7,573 nucleotides of DNA from GCA-2684655 sp051278165. Its GTDB lineage: Bacteria; Planctomycetota; UBA1135; UBA2386. The DNA lies in assembly GCA_051278165.1 (NCBI GenBank), contig JBNMNW010000289.1, forward strand, positions 1 to 7,573. The letters run 5' to 3'. Under the pieces are notes generated by a model, which was not told the origin of the DNA, did not search any database, and saw only the letters and a list, made by a program, of their open reading frames with translations. A program made the translations under genes and the position numbers. Shown here piece after piece: positions 1 through 6,349 of this stretch. Positions within the stretch are counted from its first letter, which is position 1. Each line of letters starts with the position of its first letter.

Positions 1-302
1 CCCACGATTGCGAACCGCCGCAGCCACGTGCAGTCAGCACGCCGCCAGTCTTCGAGCATCACCATTGCCGTTGGCACCAAGCCAACGCCACCGAAGATCA
101 CCACGACGACGCTGACCGTCATCGCGATCGAGCCGAGCAGGTTGATGCGGCCGTCGGGTGTTTCTGCCGCCAGTAAGTCGCACAGGAAGTTGCGCCACCA
201 GTCGTGCCCCACACTGTTGGCATCGAACTGCGTCCAACCCGGATAGGTCGACATCGCTGTGATCCACAGCACCACAAAGAGACCTACTGCTGCCCGCCGC
301 AT
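1..302 (-). CDS. Membrane protein of unknown function, 5' part only (runs off the left edge)
   Basis: An uninterrupted frame of 100 codons reads leftward from an ATG at 302-300 and leaves the window without a stop, so the C-terminus is missing. The protein begins MRRAAVGLFVVLW. A first hydrophobic segment lies at about residues 4-18. A polar stretch holds 'YPGWTQFD' and 'GHDWWRNFLCDLL' (residues 20-44), and a second membrane segment covers about 54-80 (LLGSIAMTVSVVVVIFGGVG). The 'H-x-x-W-x-N-F/Y-L-C-D-L' signature after the first helix is something I recall from small multi-pass membrane proteins of DUF998-like type in myxobacteria and planctomycetes; that is memory, not a search result. I prefer the ATG at 302 because AGGA lies 8 bases upstream. 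An in-frame ATG at 311 would add three residues (MLR). It is divergent from the haloperoxidase gene, separated by about 210 bp. The other reading frames here give arginine-rich, non-membrane peptides and look like shadows. Function unknown. Confidence 0.72.
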   Translation of the reverse strand, partial: MRRAAVGLFVVLWITAMSTYPGWTQFDANSVGHDWWRNFLCDLLAAETPDGRINLLGSIAMTVSVVVVIFGGVGLVPTAMVMLEDWRRADCTWLRRFAIV

Positions 303-513
303 GCGCAACATCCTAACAATGCCAACGATGCTGCACCCAACCCGCGGGAAGTGTTCCTAATCCCGTCGCATACCGAGACGAAGACCTGACTGCGCGCCGA
401 AGGTTCGCAGCCATTTGCGCCGAGGAGTAGGAGGCGATTGAAGCCAAGTTATCAGATGAGATCCGAGATCGGGTAATCTGCAGCTGCTCGCAACCCCTGA
501 CTCGAACCACATC

Positions 514-2811
514 ATGAATCTGCGCCGATCCGCCACTCTTGGCTGCGTTGCGTTGGCTATAGCCATCAGCACGACCCAGGCACGCGCCCAGCACACCGAA
601 GCGCGCCAATGGAACGAGCTCCTGCTCGAAGCCATTCGCAACGACTTCGCGCGTCCGACCGTGCACGCACGCAACCTCTACCACGTAGCCACTGCGATGT
701 GGGATGCGTGGGCTACCTACGACCAAAATGCCGAGTGCGTATTGTTCGATGAGAGCCACCCAACAACCGACCCGGCCAGGGACGCTTGGCGTAGCGAAGC
801 ACTCAGCTACGCCAGCTACCGAATCATGATGGTGCGCTTCTCGGCGTCGCCCGGAGCCTTGGTGATACTGCCACAGTTCGACGCGTTGATGGTGACGCTT
901 GGCTACAGCACCGCAAACACGAACACGACGGGCAACACGCCAGCTGCGATCGGCAATCGCATCGCTGCCAGCGTGCTCGCGTTCGGCAACGCTGACAACG
1001 CGAACGAAGCGGGCGACTACGCCAACCAGCACTACTACCCCGTCAACCTTGCGTTGCTGCCCGACTTCCCGGGCAACCCAAACATCGGCTACCCGAACCG
1101 CTGGCAGCCACTATCTCTGCAATGGTTCATTGGCCAGTCCGGCATTCCCCAGCCGCTCGGCTACCCCGAGTTCCTCAGCCCAGAGTGGGGACAAGTCACG
1201 CCGTTCGCGTTGTCGCAGAACGATCTGACGGTCTACAATCGCTACGGCTTCGACTACTGGGTCTACAAGGATCCGGGCGACCCGCCGAGGCTCGATACGC
1301 CGACCGCGGCCGACTACAAGTGGGGCTTCGAGATGGTCGCCGCATGGTCTTCACACCTCGACCCGAGCGACGGCGTGATGATCGACATCTCGCCCGGCGC
1401 GATCGGCAACTCGCCGACGCTGCCGAGCACCGCGCAGTTCGCACAGTATTACGACTTCACGAACGGCGGCGACTCCGGCACGGGCCACGCGCTCAACCCG
1501 GTCACGGGCCAGCCCTACCCATCGCAAGTGGTGCCGCGCGGCGACTACGGCCGCGTACTCGCCGAGTTCTGGGCGGACGGCCCTGACTCCGAAACGCCAC
1601 CCGGCCACTGGTTCACGCTGCTAAACTACGTCTCAGATCACGGCCAGACCGTGAAGCAGATCGGCGGCACCGGCCCAACCGTCACGGATCTCGAATGGGA
1701 CGTGAAGGCCTACCTCGTGCTCGGCGGCGCCATGCACGATTGCGCAATTGCCGCATGGGGCGTGAAGGGTTGGTATGACTACCTACGCCCGATCAGTGCG
1801 CTGCGCTACATGGCCGATCGCTACGCCGTCAGCCCAAGCGACCCGCACGCGATCACGCCGGTTCCAGGGCTGATCGAAGAAATCACACCAGCCAGTTCGG
1901 CACCCAACCATCGTCACGCACACTTGTCGGCACACGTCGGCAAAGTTGCGATCCTCGCCTGGCGCGGCCCGGATTACATCACCGACCCCGCCGTCGATAT
2001 GGCTGGAGTTGGCTGGATCCTTGCCGAGCGCTTCTGGCCATACCAACGCCCGTCGTTCGTGACGCCACCATTCGCCGGCTACGTCTCAGGCCACAGCACC
2101 TACAGCCGCGCCGCCGCGGTCGTGCTCGATCAGTTCACTGGTTCGCCGTGGTTCCCGGGCGGACTCGGCGAGTTCCAATGTGTGCAGAACGACTTCCTCG
2201 TCTTCGAAGAAGGTCCGAGCGTCAACCTCACGCTGCAATGGGCGACCTATTACGACGCGTCGGATCAGTGCTCGCTGTCACGCATCTGGGGCGGCATCCA
2301 CCCACCAGCTGACGACATCCCCGGCCGCGAAATGGGTCAAGAGATCGGTGAAGAAGCGTTCGCGCGTGCTGAGCAAATCTGGAACGGCACCGCCGCCCCG
2401 ATCGCCACGCACACGACCTCTGGTACCGGCTGCGTCGGTTCGAGTGGCAGCCCAATGGCGTTGGCTGGCGTGCCGAGTGCGCGCCCGGTAATCGGCTCGA
2501 CCACGAAGGTCGACGTCACTGGCGTGCCTGCCATGATGACAAGCTTCGTGATGATTGCCGGTGTCACGTCGATCCTGCCAGGCTTTGATCTCACGGGAAT
2601 TGGCATGCCGGGTTGCACGCTCGACATGCAGATCATCACGACCGAGATCGTGCCGGCGCTAGCAGGCGAAGGTCAGTGGTCGCTCGCGATTCCGAACAAC
2701 CCGATTTGGCTCGGATACTCGATCTACCACCAGGCCGTGGGCCTCGATCTGCCGGCCAATACTGCGGGACTCATCATCTCGCACGTCGGCAACGCGACCG
2801 TCGGCATCTAG
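514..2811 (+). CDS. Secreted vanadium-dependent haloperoxidase / PAP2-superfamily protein
   Basis: The 765-residue protein opens with a signal peptide (MNLRRSATLG, hydrophobic core, ARA|Q), with likely cleavage after residue 25, so it acts outside the cytoplasm. The vanadate/phosphate-binding motifs of the vanadium haloperoxidase/PAP2 superfamily are complete. They are K-x6-RP (K418 to R425-P426), SGH (S525-G526-H527, in GYVSGHSTYS) and SR-x5-H-x3-D (R590, H596, D600 in SRIWGGIHPPADD). H527 would be the acid-base histidine and H596 the axial vanadium ligand. F520 and W415 align with Phe397 and Trp350 of fungal vanadium chloroperoxidase. The proline before SGH is replaced by V524. The N-terminal 'WNELLLEAIRNDFARPTVHARNLYH' stretch is typical of the long bacterial members. 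Residues about 636-765 form a separate beta-rich domain of planctomycete type. Likely reaction: oxidation of halide by H2O2 to hypohalous acid; a vanadate-inhibited phosphatase cannot be excluded. The ATG at 514 has no clear Shine-Dalgarno, but the signal peptide starts exactly there. It is a single transcription unit, convergent with the TPR gene. Confidence 0.9.
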   Translation: MNLRRSATLGCVALAIAISTTQARAQHTEARQWNELLLEAIRNDFARPTVHARNLYHVATAMWDAWATYDQNAECVLFDESHPTTDPARDAWRSEALSYASYRIMMVRFSASPGALVILPQFDALMVTLGYSTANTNTTGNTPAAIGNRIAASVLAFGNADNANEAGDYANQHYYPVNLALLPDFPGNPNIGYPNRWQPLSLQWFIGQSGIPQPLGYPEFLSPEWGQVTPFALSQNDLTVYNRYGFDYWVYKDPGDPPRLDTPTAADYKWGFEMVAAWSSHLDPSDGVMIDISPGAIGNSPTLPSTAQFAQYYDFTNGGDSGTGHALNPVTGQPYPSQVVPRGDYGRVLAEFWADGPDSETPPGHWFTLLNYVSDHGQTVKQIGGTGPTVTDLEWDVKAYLVLGGAMHDCAIAAWGVKGWYDYLRPISALRYMADRYAVSPSDPHAITPVPGLIEEITPASSAPNHRHAHLSAHVGKVAILAWRGPDYITDPAVDMAGVGWILAERFWPYQRPSFVTPPFAGYVSGHSTYSRAAAVVLDQFTGSPWFPGGLGEFQCVQNDFLVFEEGPSVNLTLQWATYYDASDQCSLSRIWGGIHPPADDIPGREMGQEIGEEAFARAEQIWNGTAAPIATHTTSGTGCVGSSGSPMALAGVPSARPVIGSTTKVDVTGVPAMMTSFVMIAGVTSILPGFDLTGIGMPGCTLDMQIITTEIVPALAGEGQWSLAIPNNPIWLGYSIYHQAVGLDLPANTAGLIISHVGNATVGI

Positions 2812-2817
2812 CCGACG
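2799..2817 (+). terminator. Perfect 7-bp stem-loop over the haloperoxidase stop codon
   Basis: CGTCGGC, loop ATCTA, then GCCGACG. The TAG stop (2809-2811) lies across the loop and the first base of the 3' arm. The stem is GC-rich, but no T-tract follows (TTGACGC), so this is not a classical intrinsic terminator. It may be a Rho-assisted terminator or an mRNA 3'-end protecting structure. The inverted repeat is seen directly; the role is inferred. Confidence 0.45.
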
Positions 2818-2856
2818 TTGACGCAGACCGCGGCCTGATCAATGGGCCGCTGGTCG

Positions 2857-2878
2857 GTGCCTGTTCCACAACAGGCAC
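2857..2878. terminator. Perfect 9-bp stem-loop between convergent genes, likely bidirectional terminator
   Basis: Arms GTGCCTGTT and AACAGGCAC enclose a 4-base loop (CCAC). This is the longest perfect stem in the window. It lies about 45 bp past the haloperoxidase stop and about 230 bp past the TPR gene stop read from the other side. No T-run is present on either strand. The position between two converging genes makes a terminator the simplest reading, but a remnant of a dispersed palindromic repeat is also possible. Confidence 0.5.
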
Positions 2879-2898
2879 AGTTCGGCTGGAACTACAGA

Positions 2899-2914
2899 TG
2901 CACTTACGAGTGCA
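2899..2914. other. Short 6-bp stem-loop with a TACG tetraloop
   Basis: TGCACT and AGTGCA enclose TACG, a UNCG-class loop in RNA, though closed by a T-A pair instead of the stabilising C-G. It lies 20 bp after the 9-bp stem-loop and belongs to the same cluster of structures in the convergent spacer. On its own it could be chance. Confidence 0.3.
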
Positions 2915-3047
2915 CACCTGGCTACTTTCGGATCGAAGGCGTTCCACCCCGGAAGACGTGACTCACGGCAGATGCCATGCAGCCACACAGACTCCGATCG
3001 GAACACGCCACTTGGACGCATCCTAGCCAAGGTACACAGGTGCATAT

Positions 3048-3064
3048 CCGGCCATGAAGGCCGG
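3048..3064 (-). terminator. GC-only 6-bp stem-loop downstream of the TPR gene
   Basis: CCGGCC, loop ATGAA, then GGCCGG. It lies 43 bp past the TPR gene stop in the direction of its transcription and is made entirely of G-C pairs. No T-tract follows. An imperfect hairpin (CGCA/TGCG arms, about 3075-3093) lies between it and the stem-loop over the stop codon. The whole stretch may act as a composite terminator for the minus-strand operon. Confidence 0.4.
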
Positions 3065-3091
3065 CCCCCCGGATCGCAACGTGTAACGCTG

Positions 3092-3113
3092 CGGCTAACC
3101 GGGTTGTTAGCCG
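3092..3113 (-). terminator. Perfect 8-bp stem-loop containing the TPR gene stop codon
   Basis: Plus-strand arms CGGCTAAC and GTTAGCCG enclose the 6-base loop CGGGTT. On the coding (minus) strand the TAA stop (3109-3107) sits inside the 5' arm. It is the counterpart of the stem-loop over the haloperoxidase stop. No T-run follows. Confidence 0.45.
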
Positions 3114-3742
3114 ATGCTTTGCAGGTTGTACTGCGCGTCTTCGTCGGCCGGGTCGAGTTCGAGAGCGTTCGCGAAGCACGTGCGCGCTTCGTCAATGCGC
3201 TCGAGCTTCCACAGGCACACGCCGCGGTTGTTCCACGTCTGTGAGTCGGTGGCTTCCAGTTCGCTGGCGCGACGGAAGCAGTACTCCGCTTCGGTGTACT
3301 GCTCTTGGCCGAACACAACCATGCCGAGGTTGAACCAGGCTTCGTCGTTGTCCTCTTGGTCAGTGATGACGCGGTTGAACGACTTGATTGCACTCGCATC
3401 GTCGCCAGTCACGTACTGCACGAAACCGAGCTGCATGTGGTACTCGTTATCGTCCGGCGAGAACGTCGCGGCAGCATTGAGGTGCGGCAGCGCCTCCTCG
3501 TAGAGACCTTGCGACAAGTAGGCCTCAGCGGCCGTGCGGTGGATCGTGGCAAGCTTTAAGCCAAGCTCGGACAAGCTCTCACGAACCGCTGCCTTCTCCG
3601 CTTCCTTCTCGGGCTCGACGACGAGCTCCGGCACTTGCGTGTCGCGCATGTCGCGGATGCGAGTAGGGATAGGCTGGAAGCCTTGGTTCGGGGTGATCGT
3701 CGACGGGATCGCCGACGCCGGGTTGCTAGTAGTTGCAGTCAT
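3107..3742 (-). CDS. Small tetratricopeptide-repeat protein
   Basis: The protein has 211 residues. Residues 1 to about 45 are a low-complexity Pro/Thr/Ser tail with no signal peptide. A charged helix follows (VEPEKEAEKAAVRESLSELG, about 41-60). Four consecutive 34-residue TPRs come next, at about 66-99, 100-132, 133-166 and 167-200. Each shows the TPR pattern (small residue, aromatic, 'A', 'P/D' at the turn), for example 'AWFNLGMVVFGQEQYTEAEYCFRRASELE'. TPR arrays bind peptides or assemble complexes; no catalytic domain is visible. Start: an in-frame ATG at 3754 would add MEKT but has only GGA two bases upstream. The ATG at 3742 has GGAG six bases upstream and is preferred. It follows the glycosyltransferase gene on the same strand after 34 bp, so it is probably co-transcribed and may be a partner or scaffold for that enzyme. 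That role is inferred from position only. Confidence 0.88.
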   Translation of the reverse strand: MTATTSNPASAIPSTITPNQGFQPIPTRIRDMRDTQVPELVVEPEKEAEKAAVRESLSELGLKLATIHRTAAEAYLSQGLYEEALPHLNAAATFSPDDNEYHMQLGFVQYVTGDDASAIKSFNRVITDQEDNDEAWFNLGMVVFGQEQYTEAEYCFRRASELEATDSQTWNNRGVCLWKLERIDEARTCFANALELDPADEDAQYNLQSIG

Positions 3743-3748
3743 CGTCTT

Positions 3749-3752
3749 CTCC
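3749..3752 (-). promoter_or_regulatory. Ribosome binding site deciding the TPR protein start
   Basis: GGAG on the minus strand, followed by AAGACG and then the ATG at 3742. The upstream ATG at 3754 overlaps this GGAG and has a poor site of its own, preceded by a run of seven C. This favours the 211-residue product over the 215-residue one. Confidence 0.5.
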
Positions 3753-3776
3753 ATTTCCGGGGGGGTATTTGGCCGC

Positions 3777-6245
3777 TTACAACTTGGCCAGAAGGTTCAT
3801 CACGGCCGCGGCCTCGCGGTCGAGGCAACGAGCCTCGAGCAAGCGCACGGCGTGTTGGCCCATCGCACGCGCAGCATCGTTTTGGCCGAGCTGGTGCAGG
3901 ATGAGCATCGTTTGTTGGCAGGCTCCCGGAGAGTCCGGGTGGCCCGACAGAAAGTCGGTCAACACGCTGAGCGCGCGCTGAGAATCGTTGGCTTCGAGCC
4001 ACAACCGCGACAACGCCAGGTAGGCGACTTCGTAGCTGGGTTCGAGCGCGATGGCTTGACTGAGCAAGCGCGCCGCACGTTCACGGTCACCGCGAAGTAA
4101 CCAAGCCTGCGCGATGCCTGCGAGCGCCACGTAGCTGGTGATGCCTTCCTGAATCGGCACGACCAACACTTGGTCGCGGTAGGCCATGCAACGGCGGTAG
4201 TGATGAATTGCGACTTCGCTATCGCCATCGACAACCGCCAAGCTGGCAGCGAGGTAGTGCAAGTTTGGCGTCGGCACGAAGCGCCGCAAGGCGATATCGA
4301 CGACCTGACGGGAACGCTGAGAGTCGCCAGCACGCTCGGCTTCGAGCGCACACAACGCGGCAACCTCGCCCGCGTAGGGCAACGAACGCGGCAAGGTCGG
4401 CTCGCTGTTCAGGATGAGTTCGAGGCAGCGATCCAGCAGACGCTTGGCGTCTTCGGTGCGGCCTGGCACGCGGCGTAAGAAGTCGCCGTACTTATAGTGC
4501 CCGTAGATGTCGTCGGGGAACTGCTCGGCTTGCTTCAAGAACAGGCGCTCATTGCGCTCATTCTTACTGCGACTGGTCATCACCTGATCGGTATAGCCGT
4601 GGTGTTCGACCTCGATTTCGCAGCTCAACAACGAGAGTCCCATCTCGCCACCAATGCGTTGCAGGCTCGGCGTGACTTGCTCGTGGATGATGTTCTCGTA
4701 CGCGATGCCCGGAAGGTTCCGGAACAAGCGCACCATCATCACGCCAATGGTCTTGCCGTTGCCGTAGTTGTTGGTGAAGCGCAGGTGGTAGCCGAGCGCA
4801 AACGGGTTCTGCACGAGTTCGCGAATGCGTTCGCAGCCACCTTCCTGAATCATCTCATCGGCATCGAGCACGAGGATCCAATCACCGGTTGCCGACTGCA
4901 GGCCGAGGTTGCGCGGCGTCGAGAAATCGTCATCCCACGCGCGGTGCAAGACCTTCGCGCCGAACGACTCTGCGATCTCGACGGTGCGATCCCTCGAGCC
5001 GGTGTCGACCAGCACAAACTCGTCAAAAGCACCGTGAGCATGCTGCAAGCAATCGCCGAGGAACTGCTCCTCATCGCGCGCAATCATGCAAAGCGTTACC
5101 TTCGGGGTGCCACCAGCCCACGGCGCCTTTGGAGCGACGATCGCGGGAGTGTCTTTGGCACCACGGAGGTGGGCACTGTCTTCGACAACCGACCAACGTT
5201 GGATCAGACCCTTCGTGTCGGACTCGAATTGTTCGGGTTGTTCGATCGGCGGCGGCGGCACCAACAAGTCAGCATCGACGACCCATGCGGCCGGAAGCTT
5301 GCTGTCGAGCAGCATCGCGTACTCTTCGAGGGCGACACGAGTGTTAGCCATGTGCTCGGGCAACGGCCCGACAAACAGCACATCCAAACGCGGCATCATC
5401 ATGCCAGCGACATCGCCGCCGGCAGCCTTGCCACCGTTGAGGGCGGGAGTAACCGCACCGATGCAGGCGCGCGGCGCCATCGCTTCAAAGTCATCCGCAG
5501 TTGGCGTCATGCCACTGCGCAAGAACCAGATCACATCGCCGCGAGAGTTCGCGACCGCACGGTTCCATTGCGCGCACTCGCCGATCGCATCCGACGTGAC
5601 GATCTCCCAATCATCCGGCAAGAAGGCGCGCAACGCGCTTTCGGTGCGCATTCGAGCGGCGGTATCGCCACCAGCAAGCACAACCGAGCCAGCAAGAGAA
5701 CACACCTTCTCACACTGCAACCAGTAGCGAGATGGCGGTGTGCCACGCAACCAATCGAGTGGCATCAAGCCGGTGCCAAACAACTGACTCGACATCTTTG
5801 GGCCGAACTCTTGGGCACCAGACGGCACGCTAAGAACATCGCGAACCATCAACCCAGCAGCTGCGGTTGCCGCGAGCACGCGGCGCAACAGCAATGGATG
5901 CGACGGATCCTTCGAGCTGCCGACCGGATCAAATGAACCCGGACGCCCTTCGACAACCAAGCGCAGCTGCCGAGCAGACTGCAGATTGTCGACGTCACAA
6001 AGAAACGTGCCGCCATCAACAAGCTGACGTGCGAGGTCACAGAACGCATCTTCGACGCGCCCCATCGACTCGGTGAACGCCGTCAGTTCGATCAGGTCAT
6101 GGGCCGAATCGCAATCTGCACCAACACGCCACTGCTGCCAGTCCCGAGGGAGCTGTAGCGTCTTCTGTGCCGCCGGTACGAGGCTCCCCCATCCCTTCAC
6201 GGGACCGAGAAAACCGGTCGGCAGATTGTTGCCAGATTGAACCAT
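3777..6245 (-). CDS. Multidomain GT2-family (SunS-like) glycosyltransferase with C-terminal TPRs
   Basis: 822 residues, no signal peptide, cytoplasmic. The active module is at about 380-560: 'PKVTLCMIARDEEQFLGDCL', 'DEFVLVDTGSRDRTVEIA' (413-421), 'DDDFSTPRN' (438-446), 'GDWILVLDADE' with the DxD at D461-D463, then 'RLFRNLPGIAYENIIHEQV' and 'HHGYTD'. This is the GT-A beta-glycosyltransferase group with C-terminal TPRs, which includes SunS. Known members move a sugar from a nucleotide donor to protein or glycan acceptors. Residues 575-815 are TPR-like helices. The N-terminal 380 residues look like two relic domains. About 48-180 resembles the C-terminal half of a SAM methyltransferase (HDLIEL ... 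LVDGGTFLCDVDN) without the SAM-binding glycine motif. About 185-330 resembles a GT-A domain in which the DxD is replaced (VIWFLRSGMTP). Start: the frame is open upstream to 6425, but that would overlap the biotin ligase start. ATG 6245 has AGG seven bases upstream and leaves a normal divergent spacer. First gene of an operon with the TPR protein. Confidence 0.87.
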   Translation of the reverse strand: MVQSGNNLPTGFLGPVKGWGSLVPAAQKTLQLPRDWQQWRVGADCDSAHDLIELTAFTESMGRVEDAFCDLARQLVDGGTFLCDVDNLQSARQLRLVVEGRPGSFDPVGSSKDPSHPLLLRRVLAATAAAGLMVRDVLSVPSGAQEFGPKMSSQLFGTGLMPLDWLRGTPPSRYWLQCEKVCSLAGSVVLAGGDTAARMRTESALRAFLPDDWEIVTSDAIGECAQWNRAVANSRGDVIWFLRSGMTPTADDFEAMAPRACIGAVTPALNGGKAAGGDVAGMMMPRLDVLFVGPLPEHMANTRVALEEYAMLLDSKLPAAWVVDADLLVPPPPIEQPEQFESDTKGLIQRWSVVEDSAHLRGAKDTPAIVAPKAPWAGGTPKVTLCMIARDEEQFLGDCLQHAHGAFDEFVLVDTGSRDRTVEIAESFGAKVLHRAWDDDFSTPRNLGLQSATGDWILVLDADEMIQEGGCERIRELVQNPFALGYHLRFTNNYGNGKTIGVMMVRLFRNLPGIAYENIIHEQVTPSLQRIGGEMGLSLLSCEIEVEHHGYTDQVMTSRSKNERNERLFLKQAEQFPDDIYGHYKYGDFLRRVPGRTEDAKRLLDRCLELILNSEPTLPRSLPYAGEVAALCALEAERAGDSQRSRQVVDIALRRFVPTPNLHYLAASLAVVDGDSEVAIHHYRRCMAYRDQVLVVPIQEGITSYVALAGIAQAWLLRGDRERAARLLSQAIALEPSYEVAYLALSRLWLEANDSQRALSVLTDFLSGHPDSPGACQQTMLILHQLGQNDAARAMGQHAVRLLEARCLDREAAAVMNLLAKL

Positions 6246-6256
6246 TTCGATGCCTG

Positions 6257-6275
6257 GTTGGACAAACCGTCCAAC
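6257..6275. promoter_or_regulatory. Inverted repeat 1 in the glycosyltransferase/biotin ligase divergent region
   Basis: GTTGGAC, spacer AAACC, GTCCAAC: a perfect 7-5-7 repeat. In the glycosyltransferase mRNA it would fold as a hairpin ending one base before the AGG ribosome binding site (6255-6253), so it could act on translation as well as serve as a DNA operator. The repeat is seen directly; function inferred. Confidence 0.5.
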
Positions 6276-6298
6276 ACCACAACACCATCGACAGAACT

Positions 6299-6317
6299 GG
6301 ACTGACAACTTCAGTCC
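6299..6317. promoter_or_regulatory. Inverted repeat 2 in the glycosyltransferase/biotin ligase divergent region
   Basis: GGACTGA, spacer CAACT, TCAGTCC: a second perfect 7-5-7 repeat with the same geometry. Its centre (6308) is 42 bp from the centre of repeat 1 (6266), about four helical turns. It shares GGAC/GTCC half-site bases with repeat 1, although there they sit at the inner edge of the arms and here at the outer edge. It lies 32 bp upstream of the biotin ligase ATG. Confidence 0.5.
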
Positions 6318-6349
6318 GCGATGATGTGGGCTGTTCAGGACCACCCGAC

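Noticed and set aside
313..1032. A 239-codon minus-strand open frame over the start of the haloperoxidase gene
   Set aside because: It lies antisense to the signal peptide and conserved N-terminal region of the haloperoxidase, and its product shows no domain or family likeness.
2839..3399. A 186-codon minus-strand open frame covering the convergent spacer and part of the TPR gene
   Set aside because: It is in a shifted frame of the TPR gene, is Ser/Thr/Arg-rich as shadow frames are, and the TPR frame is clearly the coding one.
4497..5936. A 479-codon open frame on the plus strand antisense to the glycosyltransferase gene
   Set aside because: It mirrors the codon bias of the minus-strand gene, gives no recognisable domain, and the minus-strand product has clear GT2 and TPR motifs across the same DNA.
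6167..6349. A 61-residue N-terminal extension of the biotin ligase that might have been its DNA-binding domain
   Set aside because: The residues are Pro/Arg/Asp-rich and show no winged-helix pattern. The DNA is the divergent spacer and the glycosyltransferase start. AGGA before ATG 6350 marks the likely start.
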